64,000 nucleotides of DNA from Falsiroseomonas selenitidurans (lineage in GTDB: Bacteria > Pseudomonadota > Alphaproteobacteria > Acetobacterales > Acetobacteraceae), in the NCBI RefSeq assembly GCF_012103215.1, contig NZ_JAAVNE010000012.1, positions 1 to 64,000 on the forward strand. Direction: 5' to 3'. A program made the position numbers and the translations under genes. Below are positions 24,561-32,850 of this stretch, one piece after another (position 1 is the stretch's first letter; each line of letters begins with the position of its first letter). The notes under the pieces are model-generated. The model made no database searches and was not told where the DNA came from. It was given only the letters and a program-made list of their open reading frames with translations.

Positions 24561-25402
24561 TGCTCGACCTCGGCCTGCTGAACAGCTTCGTGGCGGTGGT
24601 CGAGGGCGGCGGCTTCCGCTTGGCGGCGCGGCGGCTGGGCGTGTCGCAACCCCTGCTCAGCCAGCATATGCGCCGGCTGGAGCAGGAGCTGGGCGTGCCG
24701 CTGATCGAGCGCAGCCGGCGCGGCGGCGCCCCCACGCCGCAGGGCCAGCGCCTGCTGCCGCATGCCCGCCGCCTGGTGGAGGGCGCGCGCCAGGCCGCCG
24801 CCCTGTTCGCGCCGCGCCCGCTGGTGGTGGGCGCTGCCAGCAACCCGGGGCTCTATGTGCTGCCGCCCCTGCTGCGCCCGGAGGAGGGTCTGCGCCTGAC
24901 CTCCAACGCCGAGGCGCTGGAGCTGCTGGCGGCGGGCGAGACCGACATCGCCTTCACCGAATGGTGGGACGGGCGGCCCGGCCTGGATGCCCGGCCCTGG
25001 CGGCAGGAGCCGATCATCGGTATCGCGCCGCCCGGGCACCCCCTTGCCGATGGAGCGCCTGTGCCGCTGGCCCGCTTCCTGGCCGAGCCGCTCATCGGCG
25101 GCGAGCCCGGCACGGGCATGGGCCGCGTGCTGGCCGAGGCGCTGGGCGATGCAGCGCCCAGCCTGCGCGTGACGCGCGCCATGGGCAGCACCGAGGGCGT
25201 GAAGCGCGCCGTGGCGGCCGGGCTGGGCGTCTCGGTGTTGCTGGCCTGCGCCGCGCGCGACGAGTTGGCGGCGGGCTCGCTTGTCGCCGTACCGCTGGCC
25301 GGCCCGGCGCTGTACCGCCAGCTCTGGGCGGTGCTGCCTGCCGACTTGCCGCGGCGGGCGCCGGCGCACCTGTTCCTCGAGCGCGTGCGAACGGGGGGGT
25401 AG
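24560..25402 (+). CDS. ptxE: LysR-type regulator of the phosphite locus
   Basis: A 280-residue LysR protein. The helix-turn-helix is at residues 1-60 (LLNSFVAVVEGGGFRLAARR, LGVSQPLLSQHMRRLEQELG), followed by the periplasmic-binding-like effector domain (GETDIAFTEWW, TEGVKRAVAAGLGVSVL). The start overlaps the ptxD stop, so both are translated together. This matches the ptxABCDE order known from Pseudomonas stutzeri, where ptxE is the last gene, but here ptxABC is read in the opposite direction. Likely targets are the repeats at 23494-23536. Confidence 0.85.
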   Translation: MLDLGLLNSFVAVVEGGGFRLAARRLGVSQPLLSQHMRRLEQELGVPLIERSRRGGAPTPQGQRLLPHARRLVEGARQAAALFAPRPLVVGAASNPGLYVLPPLLRPEEGLRLTSNAEALELLAAGETDIAFTEWWDGRPGLDARPWRQEPIIGIAPPGHPLADGAPVPLARFLAEPLIGGEPGTGMGRVLAEALGDAAPSLRVTRAMGSTEGVKRAVAAGLGVSVLLACAARDELAAGSLVAVPLAGPALYRQLWAVLPADLPRRAPAHLFLERVRTGG

Positions 25403-25566
25403 AGCATGCTGCGTTCGCATTCGCGCACACAGCATCCCCAAGGCTTGCCTGGACCGCGGGGTTCAGCGCTTTTTGACGACTCCGCCTCAACGCATCCCGC
25501 TCGAAGGGCTGCCGGGGAAGGTGGCACGCGATCCGCGAGACCACCCATGACCAACCGTGCCGGGCA

Positions 25567-25583
25567 GCGACCCGTCGGGTCGC
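25567..25583. terminator. short hairpin after the LysR gene
   Basis: GCGACCC-GTC-GGGTCGC forms a 7-bp stem with a 3-nt loop, three bases past the stop of the minus-strand LysR gene. It lies in the 184-bp gap between convergent ptxE and the LysR gene; nothing else is seen there. No U-tract. Confidence 0.4.
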
Positions 25584-25586
25584 CGG

Positions 25587-26525
25587 TTACCGCGCTCCGC
25601 CCGGACCCGTGCCTTTTCCCGCTTCGATGAAGGCAGCGAGCGCAGGCAGTTCCAGGGATTCCGGCAGGGCAACCGCATAGACGCCGCCGCTGATGGCGGG
25701 TGCCTCGATCGGCACGGCGACCAGGCGGGTATCCTCCCCCAGCTCCCCGTCCAGCACGACGCCGATGCCGATGCCTGCGGCGATCGCCTCCCGCGCCGCC
25801 TCGCGGCTGCCGACTTCGAGCCGGACCTGCGGCGCCAACTGTCGCGATGCAAGCGCGCGCTCCAGCATCAGCCGTGTCATCGAGCCCGGCTCGCGCAGCA
25901 CGAGCGGCCCCGCCGCCACCCGTTCCAGCGAGATGCTGCGCGGCGCCGCGCACCTGGGCATGCAGGCGACCAGCCGCTGATCCGCCAGCTTGGTGCAGGC
26001 CATCCCCTCCACCGGGTCGACCAGCGTCATCACCGCGACCTCGATCTCGCAGCCGGCCACCGCCTCCAGCAGCCCGGCGGTATTGCCCAGGCGGGTACGC
26101 AGCGCGATGCCGGGATGCTCGCGCAGGAAGGCGGCGATCATCGGCATGGCGAAGAAGGGGGTCGAGAATCCGATCGTCAGGCTGCCACGGCGCAGCCCAC
26201 GGAAGGCGCTGAGCGAGCTCTCCAGCTCCTGCATGCGGCCCAAGACCAGCCTTGCGCGCACCAGCATGTCGCGCCCGGCATCGGTGAGCAGCAGGCGTGG
26301 CCGGCGATGCAGCAGCAGCATGCCACAGGCGCGCTCCAGCCCGGCCAGGGTGACCGAGACGGTGGGCTGGCTCAGGCCGAGATGTTCGGCCGCGCGGGAC
26401 AGGCCGCCACCCTCCACCACCGCGACGAAGCAGCGCAGCGCCGCGAGGCTGATGCGGCCCTCGCGCCGCTCACCCGGCGCCTCGTTGCTCAGGCCATCGC
26501 TTCCCGAGGCCTTAGGCATCTTCAC
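25587..26525 (-). CDS. LysR-type regulator of the PHP/ABC/HD-oxygenase locus
   Basis: A 312-residue LysR protein. After a 25-residue polar extension, residues 26-85 hold the helix-turn-helix (LAALRCFVAVVEGGGLSRAA, HLGLSQPTVSVTLAGLERAC). The rest is an effector domain (GSLTIGFSTPFFAMPMIAAF, SREAAREAIAAGIGIGVV). It is read divergently from the PHP gene across 129 bp that contains a perfect CATAG-N7-CTATG palindrome; the same palindrome recurs in front of the transporter operon at 32743. The regulator is therefore the likely controller of the whole 26.6-33.4 kb locus. Confidence 0.85.
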   Translation of the reverse strand: MKMPKASGSDGLSNEAPGERREGRISLAALRCFVAVVEGGGLSRAAEHLGLSQPTVSVTLAGLERACGMLLLHRRPRLLLTDAGRDMLVRARLVLGRMQELESSLSAFRGLRRGSLTIGFSTPFFAMPMIAAFLREHPGIALRTRLGNTAGLLEAVAGCEIEVAVMTLVDPVEGMACTKLADQRLVACMPRCAAPRSISLERVAAGPLVLREPGSMTRLMLERALASRQLAPQVRLEVGSREAAREAIAAGIGIGVVLDGELGEDTRLVAVPIEAPAISGGVYAVALPESLELPALAAFIEAGKGTGPGGAR

Positions 26526-26596
26526 GCATCGACCATCCCGTCATCATCGAGGTGTCATGTATTATCTTAAATAAACACACGGATTTGTCGATTCAC

Positions 26597-26613
26597 CATA
26601 GAAAAATTCTATG
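26597..26613. promoter_or_regulatory. LysR operator candidate, copy 1
   Basis: CATAGAAAAATTCTATG is a perfect 17-bp palindrome (CATAG-N7-CTATG) in the AT-rich stretch between the LysR start (26525) and the PHP gene (26655). It has the usual size and symmetry of a LysR recognition site. Confidence 0.65.
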
Positions 26614-26654
26614 AGGCGCGGCGACATGCGCCGAGCCCCGACGCGGAGAGCCTC

Positions 26655-27557
26655 ATGCAGACCGACCCCACCTTCGCCGCACCCGGCCGCTTCCTCAAGG
26701 GCAATATCCACACCCATTCCAACGCCTCCGACGCCCGCCTCAGCCCAGCGGAGGTCTGCGACGCCTACCGCGCGGGCGGCTATGATTTCCTGGCGCTGAC
26801 CGATCATTTCCTGGCGAAGTTCGGCTTCCCGATCGTCGATACCCGGCCCTTCCGCACGGCCGGCTTCACCACCCTGCTGGGCGCGGAGGTGCATGCGCCC
26901 GCAACCTCGCTCGGCGAGATCTGGCATATCCTCGCGGTTGGCCTGCCCCTGGACTTCGCGCCGACCGCGCCCGGCGAGACGGGGGCGCAACTCGCCGCGC
27001 GTTGCGTTGCCGCCGGGGCCTTCGTCGGCATTGCGCATCCGGGCTGGTATGCGCTGTCGGCCGCCGATGCGAACACGCTCACGGGCGCGCATGCGGTGGA
27101 GATCTACAACCACACCACGCATCTTCGCACCGATCGTGGCGATGGCAGCCATCTGGCGGACCAGCTGCTGGCTGAGGGAAAGCGCATCAGCCTGATCGCG
27201 GTCGATGATGCGCATTTCCACGGCCCGGATTGGTTCGGCGGCTGGGTCATGGTGAAGGCCGCGGAGAACGAGCCCGACACGCTGCTGGCCGCGCTGAAGG
27301 CCGGGCATTTCTACGCCACGCAGGGCCCGCGGATCGAGGGCGTCGCCTGGGGTGCCGACAGCGTGGAGGTGCAGTGCTCGCCCGCCGCCAGCGTCATGGT
27401 GCTCGGCCGTGGCTCGCGCGCCGCGCAATCCGTCGCACCCCTGCAGACCCGCGTGAGCCTGCCGCTGGGCAAGCTGCGGGAGGGCGGCTTCGCCCGTATC
27501 GTGGTGGCCGACGCGCAGGGCCGCCGCGCCTGGTCCAACCCGCACTTCTTCGGCTGA
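26655..27557 (+). CDS. PHP-domain phosphoesterase
   Basis: A 300-residue metal-dependent hydrolase of the PHP superfamily. The metal-ligand motifs appear in order: GNIHTHSNASD (HxH), LALTDH, LLGAEVHAP, GIAHPGWYAL, VEIYNHTT and AVDDAHFHG. PHP phosphoesterases include AMP phosphatases and a cyclic phosphate dihydrolase from carbon-phosphorus lyase pathways. No signal peptide, so it acts in the cytoplasm. It faces the ABC transporter genes tail to tail (2-bp gap) and has the shared palindrome 42 bp before its start. A role in releasing phosphate from an imported organophosphorus compound is inferred. Confidence 0.85.
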   Translation: MQTDPTFAAPGRFLKGNIHTHSNASDARLSPAEVCDAYRAGGYDFLALTDHFLAKFGFPIVDTRPFRTAGFTTLLGAEVHAPATSLGEIWHILAVGLPLDFAPTAPGETGAQLAARCVAAGAFVGIAHPGWYALSAADANTLTGAHAVEIYNHTTHLRTDRGDGSHLADQLLAEGKRISLIAVDDAHFHGPDWFGGWVMVKAAENEPDTLLAALKAGHFYATQGPRIEGVAWGADSVEVQCSPAASVMVLGRGSRAAQSVAPLQTRVSLPLGKLREGGFARIVVADAQGRRAWSNPHFFG

Positions 27558-27559
27558 GG

Positions 27560-28360
27560 TCACCCCGTCGCCAACAAGGCCACCGGCGGCGGCGGCACGG
27601 CGGCCAGCAGGGCGCGCGTATGCGGGTGGAGAGGGGTGCGCAGCAGCGTGGCACGCGGCGCGTCCTCGACGATGCGCCCGCGCTGCATCACCAGGATCCG
27701 CTCGCAGCAGGCGGCCACCGCCGCGATGTCGTGCGAGACCATCAGCAGCCCGATGCCGCGCGCCGCGCGCAGGCGGTTCAACAGCCCCAGCACCTGGGCG
27801 CGCACGGACACGTCCAGCGCCGAGACCGGCTCATCGGCAAACAGGAATTCGGGGGCGAGCGCCAGGGCGCGCGCGATCGCGACGCGCTGCTTCTGCCCGC
27901 CCGAGAGCTCATGCGCCCGGCGCGCCGCGAAGCCGGCATCGAGCCCGACATCGGCCAGCAGCCCGGCCACGCGCGCGGCGCGCTCGGACGGGGTGCCCAG
28001 GCCGTGGATGTCCAGCCCCTCGCGCACCAGCCGCGCCACGTCCCAGCGTGGGTCGAGAGCGGCGGTCGGGTCCTGCTGCACGATCTGCAAGGCGCGGCGC
28101 ACCCCGCGCCGATCGGCGGCGAGTGCCGCGCCCAAGGGCCGGCCGCGATAGCGCACCTCCCCGGCCGATGGCGGAATCAGGCCGAGCAGCAGCCGCCCCA
28201 GCGTCGATTTGCCGCTGCCGGACTCGCCAACGATGCCCACCGCCTCCCCTTCCATCAGGGTCAGGTTGACATCGGCCACCGCCGTCACGCCGCCGCGGCG
28301 GGCGAGGAGCCCCGCGCCGAAGCGCCGCGTCAGCCCCACGGCTTGCAGCAGCGGCGTCAT
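27560..28360 (-). CDS. peptide/opine-type ABC importer ATPase (DppF-like)
   Basis: A 266-residue ATPase. Walker A is GESGSGKSTLGRLLLGL, followed by LQIVQQDPTAALDPRW (Q-loop with the typical Opp/Dpp DPxxxLDP), the signature LSGGQKQRVAIARAL and Walker B FLFADEPVSALDVSV. The C-terminal zinc-cluster tail found in many Opp/Dpp ATPases is short or absent. It overlaps the other ATPase gene by 4 bp and is last in the five-gene operon. It would power import of the ligand bound by the receptor encoded at 31120. Confidence 0.9.
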   Translation of the reverse strand: MTPLLQAVGLTRRFGAGLLARRGGVTAVADVNLTLMEGEAVGIVGESGSGKSTLGRLLLGLIPPSAGEVRYRGRPLGAALAADRRGVRRALQIVQQDPTAALDPRWDVARLVREGLDIHGLGTPSERAARVAGLLADVGLDAGFAARRAHELSGGQKQRVAIARALALAPEFLFADEPVSALDVSVRAQVLGLLNRLRAARGIGLLMVSHDIAAVAACCERILVMQRGRIVEDAPRATLLRTPLHPHTRALLAAVPPPPVALLATG

Positions 28361-29334
28361 GCGGCGAGCAGGTGGCAGGCGGCGGCGCGGCCTGGGCCGA
28401 GCGCTTGTGGGGCCGGTGGCGGGCCGCTATCGCAGAGCCCCGGACGCGCCACGGCGCAGCGCGGGTGGAAGCGGCAGCCGGGCGGCGGGTGGCGCGGATC
28501 GGGCGGCGTGCCGGGCATCTCCTCCGCCGGCAGCGCCTCGCCGCGCGCCAGGTCCAGGCGCGGCACAGCGGCCAGCAGGGCGCGCGTATAGGGGTGGGCG
28601 GGGTGGGCCAGCAGGGCAGCGACCGGGCCGGTCTCCACCACCCGCCCGCCATACATCACCGCCACCCGGTCGGCGATCTGCGCGACCACGCCGAAATCAT
28701 GCGTCACAAGCAGCATCGCCAGGCCATGGCTGCGCCGCAGCCCCGCCAACAGCCCCAGCACCCGCGCCTGCACGGTCGAGTCCAGCGCCGTGGTGGGTTC
28801 ATCGGCGATCAGCAGGCGCGGCCGGCAGGCCATGGCGAGCGCGATCAGCGCCCGCTGGCGCATGCCGCCCGAAAGCTCGTGCGGATAGGCGCGCGCCACC
28901 CGCGCCGGGTCAGGCAGGCCCATTTCGGCGAGCAGCGTGGTCACGCGCGCCGTCACGGCCTCGCCGCGGACGCCGTCATGCCGGGCCACCGCCTCGCCGA
29001 TGGTGCGACCGATTCGCAGCACGGGGTTGAGCGCCGTCATCGGCTCCTGGAAGACCATGGCGAGGCCGGGGCGGTGGGGGGCACGCAGCAGATCGACCTT
29101 CGCATCCCAGATGGCGCTGCCCTCGACCTGCACCCGCGCGCCATCGCCGCCCGGGCCGAGCACGCCCATGACGGCAAGGGAGGCGACGGATTTGCCGCTC
29201 CCGCTCTCCCCCACCAGGGCCAGGATCTCGCCCGGGGCGACATCGAAATCCGCGCCGTCCAGACCCCGCACCGGCCCGAAGGGCGTGGCGAAGGTCACGC
29301 CCAGGCCGCGCACCGAGAGCAGCGGCGGCGTCAT
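28357..29334 (-). CDS. peptide/opine-type ABC importer ATPase (DppD-like)
   Basis: A 325-residue ATPase. Walker A is GESGSGKSVASLAVMG, the Q-loop AMVFQEPMTALNPVLRIG, the signature LSGGMRQRALIALAM and Walker B LLIADEPTTALDSTV. The C-terminal part PGCRFHPRCAVARPGLC holds the cysteine pattern of the Opp/Dpp zinc/iron-sulfur tail. The ATG at 29334 overlaps the permease stop (ATGA) and was preferred over longer open frames that only cover the permease gene. Confidence 0.9.
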   Translation of the reverse strand: MTPPLLSVRGLGVTFATPFGPVRGLDGADFDVAPGEILALVGESGSGKSVASLAVMGVLGPGGDGARVQVEGSAIWDAKVDLLRAPHRPGLAMVFQEPMTALNPVLRIGRTIGEAVARHDGVRGEAVTARVTTLLAEMGLPDPARVARAYPHELSGGMRQRALIALAMACRPRLLIADEPTTALDSTVQARVLGLLAGLRRSHGLAMLLVTHDFGVVAQIADRVAVMYGGRVVETGPVAALLAHPAHPYTRALLAAVPRLDLARGEALPAEEMPGTPPDPRHPPPGCRFHPRCAVARPGLCDSGPPPAPQALGPGRAAACHLLAA

Positions 29335-30185
29335 GCGCGCGGATCCGCGCGGTCGCGCAGCCAATCGCCGATCGCCTGCACGCACAGCGTCAGCGCCAGG
29401 ATCACCAGGGTCGGAACCACCACCACCCAGGGCGCGGTCAGCATCTGGTGCCGCCCCTCGCCGATCATGCGCCCGAGCGTCGCCGCGGGGGGCTGCACGC
29501 CGATGCCCAGGAAGGACAGCGAGGATTCGAGCAGCAGCACCGCCGGCAGCCCCAGCGTGAACTGCACGACCAGCGGGGCTGCCAGATGCGGCATGATGTG
29601 CTGGCGCAGCACCCAGCCCGGCCCGGCACCCAGCGCCAGCGACGCCTCGACAAAGGGCCGCTCGCGCAGCGACAGCACCTGGCCGCGCGCCAGCCGCGCA
29701 TAATTCTCCCACCCCGCAAGGCTGACCAGGGCGATCACCACCCAGGTGGAGGTGCCGAACACCGCAAGACCCAACAGCACGAGCAGCAGATAGGGCAGCG
29801 CGATCTGCGCATCGACGATGACCATCAGCGCCGTCTCGACCCGCCCGCGCAGATAGCCCGCGAGCAGGCCGATGCCGGTGCCGATCAGGCAGCCGATCAC
29901 CGAGCCGATCAGCGCGATGCCGAGCGAGGTGCGCAAGCCGTGCAGGGCGCGCGACACCAAATCGCGTCCGAGCTGGTCGGTGCCGAACCAATGCGCCGGA
30001 TGCGCGCCCTCGAAGCCTGCCGGCGGGCGCAGCCGGCGAAGCAGCTGCGTTCGGTCGGGGTCGAAGGGCGCGATCCAGGGGGCGGCCAGGGCCGCGATCA
30101 GCAGCAATGCCGCCATCGTCAGGGCAAGCGCGATCGGCCAGGGGAGGCGTGGCGCGACGCGGCGCAGGGCGCTGGTGGCGCTCAC
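29331..30185 (-). CDS. peptide/opine-type ABC importer permease (DppC-like)
   Basis: A 284-residue permease. Residues 14-38 form the first membrane helix (PWPIALALTMAALLLIAALA). Then comes the DppC hallmark HWFGTDQLGRDLVSRALHGL, helices through the middle and the coupling loop EASLALGAGPGWVLRQHIMP. ESSLSFLGIGVQPP is also diagnostic. The GTG start at 30185 overlaps the upstream stop (GTGA). Forms the membrane pore with the DppB-like protein. Confidence 0.9.
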   Translation of the reverse strand: MSATSALRRVAPRLPWPIALALTMAALLLIAALAAPWIAPFDPDRTQLLRRLRPPAGFEGAHPAHWFGTDQLGRDLVSRALHGLRTSLGIALIGSVIGCLIGTGIGLLAGYLRGRVETALMVIVDAQIALPYLLLVLLGLAVFGTSTWVVIALVSLAGWENYARLARGQVLSLRERPFVEASLALGAGPGWVLRQHIMPHLAAPLVVQFTLGLPAVLLLESSLSFLGIGVQPPAATLGRMIGEGRHQMLTAPWVVVVPTLVILALTLCVQAIGDWLRDRADPRA

Positions 30186-31123
30186 GCCTCCGCCATCCGT
30201 GTCGCGCCGCCGCGGCGGATGCGCGGATCGGCCACGGCGTAGAGCGCATCGACGCCGAGATTGATGACCACCACGACCAGCGCATAGGCCATGACGCCGA
30301 ATTGCAGCACCGGATAGTCGCGGACCTGCACCGCGCCGACGAAGGTCTGGCCGATGCCGGGCAGAGCGAAGACCGTCTCGATGATCAGGCTGCCATTGAT
30401 CAGCCCGTTGAGCTGCAGGCCCACGATGGTCAGCACCGGGAGGGCGGCGTTGCGCGCCACATGGCCCCACAGCACGCGCGGGCCGGACAGCCCCGTGGCA
30501 CGCGCGGTGCGCACATGGTCCTGGCCCATCACCTCGAGCATCTCGCCGCGCAGGAAACGCACCACGGACGCGACCAGCCCGGCGGCGAGGGTGACCGTGG
30601 GCAGCACGTAGTGCCAGGGCGTGTCGCCCCCCACCGAGGGCAGCCAGGACAGGGCCAGGCCGAAGACCAGCACCAGGATGATCGCCAGCACGAAATGCGG
30701 CATCGCATAGCCGAGGAAGGCCACGCCCATCGCCACCCCACCCCAGAACCGCCCGCGCCGCACCGCCGCCAGCACCCCCAGCGGCAGGCCCACCGCCAGG
30801 GTCAGCGCGAAGGCCGAGACAGCCAGGACCAGCGTCGAGGGCAGGGCCTCCGCATAGAGATCCAGCACCGGGCGGCGCTGCGCGATGCTCACGCCGAAAT
30901 TGCCCGTTGCCAGCGCCCCCACATAGGCCGCGAACTGCGCCGGCAGCGGGCGATCGAGCCCGAACTCGGCCGAGAGCTCGGCACGCTGCTCGGCGGTCAG
31001 CCCGTCATCGTACAGGTAGTCGAAGGGATTGCCGGAGATGCGCGCCCCCGCGAAGGTCACCACCAGCACGAGCAGCAGCGTGACGCCCGCCCGCGCGACC
31101 CGTCCCGCGAGGAAGCCGATCAG
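30182..31123 (-). CDS. peptide/opine-type ABC importer permease (DppB-like)
   Basis: A permease of about 313 residues. DppB hallmarks are GNPFDYLYDD, GLDRPLPAQFAAYVG, DHVRTARATGLSGPRVLWGH (coupling loop) and LIIETVFALPGIG. An ATG/GTG-based start would be the GTG at 31069, but that deletes most of the first membrane helix. The frame upstream (LIGFLAGRVARAGVTLLL) restores a normal N-terminus, and the only start-like codon there is a CTG at 31121-31123 that overlaps the receptor stop as CTGA. I therefore propose a CTG start coupled to the upstream gene; the N-terminus is uncertain. Confidence 0.85.
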   Translation of the reverse strand: MIGFLAGRVARAGVTLLLVLVVTFAGARISGNPFDYLYDDGLTAEQRAELSAEFGLDRPLPAQFAAYVGALATGNFGVSIAQRRPVLDLYAEALPSTLVLAVSAFALTLAVGLPLGVLAAVRRGRFWGGVAMGVAFLGYAMPHFVLAIILVLVFGLALSWLPSVGGDTPWHYVLPTVTLAAGLVASVVRFLRGEMLEVMGQDHVRTARATGLSGPRVLWGHVARNAALPVLTIVGLQLNGLINGSLIIETVFALPGIGQTFVGAVQVRDYPVLQFGVMAYALVVVVINLGVDALYAVADPRIRRGGATRMAEA

Positions 31124-32676
31124 CTGACGTTCACCAGGCCGGCACGGAAGGGCAGCTGGTAGGGGCGCACATTGTGCGGGATCTCCCAGGCAATGTTGGC
31201 GCGCATCGCATAGGCCTCGGCCGGCTGATACAGCAGCACCCAGGGCACCATCTCGGTCTCGGTCAGGATCACGAGGCGCCGATAGGCGTCGCGGCGCGCC
31301 TGCGGGTCGGTGCCGAACCGCACCGCGTCATAGAGCGGCTGATAGGCGGGGAATTTCTCGGGCGCGAACCACTTGTCGCGCGTCACCCACGACGCCTGCG
31401 CCCAATGCGTGTCGAAGGCGCCGAGCATGTCGGGGTAGTAGAGGGGGTTCGACCAGTCGCGCGTGAAGAAGCGGCTGCTGTTCTGGCCGAAGCCTTCGAT
31501 CACCTGCAGCCGTGCGCGGAAGCCCACATCCTTCCACATGTCGAGCACCGCCTGCGCGCCCAGGTCGCCATAGGTGTAGTAGGCGGATTGGAAGGACAGC
31601 ACGATCTCCTCGCCATTGTAGCCGGCGGCGCGCATCAGGCGCCGCGCCTCAGCGGGGTCGTAGGGCAGCAGGTTGAGGTCGTTCAGGAAGTCGTGGTCGG
31701 CGAAGCCGCGGAAGTAATGGCCGCGCGGCGCATGCGCCTTGCCGCCCCACAGCGCGCTGGCCAGCGCGTTGCGGTCGATGGCGAGGTTCATGGCGCGGCG
31801 GATGCGCGGATCGGCGATCTCGGGCCGGTTCATGTTCAGCACGTAGAGGAAGAACATCGGCCAGGTCGTCTCGACCAGGCGCAGGCCGCGCCGCGCGCGG
31901 ATCGGCGCCTGCTGGTCGGGCGGGATGGAGACGATGAAATCCACGTCGCCGTTGAGCAGCGCGGTGACTCGCGGCGCCATCTCGGAGACGCGGGTGAAGC
32001 GCACGCGATCGAGCGGCGCGGCGGGGCCCCAATAATCGGCGAAACGCTCCACCGTAAGCTCGGCATTGGGGCGGAAGCTGCCGACGCGATAGGGCCCGCT
32101 GCCGGCGGGCGATTGCGCGGCGCGATCCAGGCCCAGCGCATCCGCCTGTTCCTTGGACGCGATGCCCGCATTGCGGCAGGACAGCAGTGCCTCCACCAGC
32201 GGATCGGGGCGGTGGGTGACGATGCGCACCGTCATCGCATCCTGCTTCTCGACGCGCGCGAAGTTGGAGAAGTAGCGGCCGTGATTGCCGCGATAGCGCG
32301 CCTCGGTCGGCGTGAAGACACGCTGCAGCGAGAACACCACGTCATCGGCATCCATCAGCGTGCCGTCATGCATCCGCACGCCTTCGCGCAGGCGGAATTC
32401 CGTGACGGTGGGGGAGATGCTGTGCCATGCGGTGGCCAGCCCCGGCATGTAGCGCGGCGTTGCGCTGCGCGTGTCGATCTCGACCAGCGTATCGCAGAGG
32501 CAGTCGAGGAACTGCGCGGCGTTGTTGCCGGTCTCGGCCTGGAAATCGAGGGTGCGGGCGTGCGTCTGCACGCCGACGCGCAGCTCGCGCGGGTTGGCCA
32601 TGGCGGGCATCGGCATGGCCGACGCCAAGGTGCCAGCGGCGGCGGCGGCCATCAGGTCGCGGCGGGCGAAGGACAT
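31120..32676 (-). CDS. ABC importer substrate-binding protein, SBP family 5
   Basis: A 518-residue periplasmic receptor from the ATG at 32676, which has GGGAG upstream; a longer frame to 32745 lacks a site. Residues 1-33 are a signal peptide with a twin-arginine-like ARRDLMAAAAAGTLASAMP. The family 5 blocks are present: YMPGLATAWHSISPTVTEFR, GTLMDADDVVFSLQRVFTP, AAQSPAGSGPYRVGSFRP, RRAMNLAIDRNALASALWGG. Family 5 proteins bind peptides, opines, nickel or glycosides; the ligand cannot be told. The shared LysR operator at 32743 lies 66 bp upstream of the start. Confidence 0.9.
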   Translation of the reverse strand: MSFARRDLMAAAAAGTLASAMPMPAMANPRELRVGVQTHARTLDFQAETGNNAAQFLDCLCDTLVEIDTRSATPRYMPGLATAWHSISPTVTEFRLREGVRMHDGTLMDADDVVFSLQRVFTPTEARYRGNHGRYFSNFARVEKQDAMTVRIVTHRPDPLVEALLSCRNAGIASKEQADALGLDRAAQSPAGSGPYRVGSFRPNAELTVERFADYWGPAAPLDRVRFTRVSEMAPRVTALLNGDVDFIVSIPPDQQAPIRARRGLRLVETTWPMFFLYVLNMNRPEIADPRIRRAMNLAIDRNALASALWGGKAHAPRGHYFRGFADHDFLNDLNLLPYDPAEARRLMRAAGYNGEEIVLSFQSAYYTYGDLGAQAVLDMWKDVGFRARLQVIEGFGQNSSRFFTRDWSNPLYYPDMLGAFDTHWAQASWVTRDKWFAPEKFPAYQPLYDAVRFGTDPQARRDAYRRLVILTETEMVPWVLLYQPAEAYAMRANIAWEIPHNVRPYQLPFRAGLVNVS

Positions 32677-32741
32677 GGGCGGAACTCCCGTTTCGTGGCG
32701 CCCTTGCCGATGGCCTGTCGGGGGAAGCGACTGGCGCTGGA

Positions 32742-32760
32742 ACATAGGCTCAATCTATGT
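32742..32760. promoter_or_regulatory. LysR operator candidate, copy 2
   Basis: ACATAG-GCTCAAT-CTATGT is a perfect 19-bp interrupted palindrome whose core CATAG-N7-CTATG is identical in layout to the site at 26597-26613. It lies between the transporter operon start (32676) and the HD-oxygenase gene (32851), so it can serve both. A partial half site (CATACGTAG) follows at about 32774. Confidence 0.65.
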
Positions 32761-32850
32761 TTAACTGGTCGCCCATACGTAGATCAAATGACAGGATCAT
32801 GACGGCGCTGCGCGGCACGTGGCCCGGCACCGCCTGAACGGAGACCCACC

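Noticed and set aside
28357-30285. 642-codon ABC ATPase ORF suggesting a permease-ATPase fusion
   Set aside because: The N-terminal part is the wrong frame of the permease gene; the ATG at 29334 overlaps the permease stop as in the other genes of the operon.
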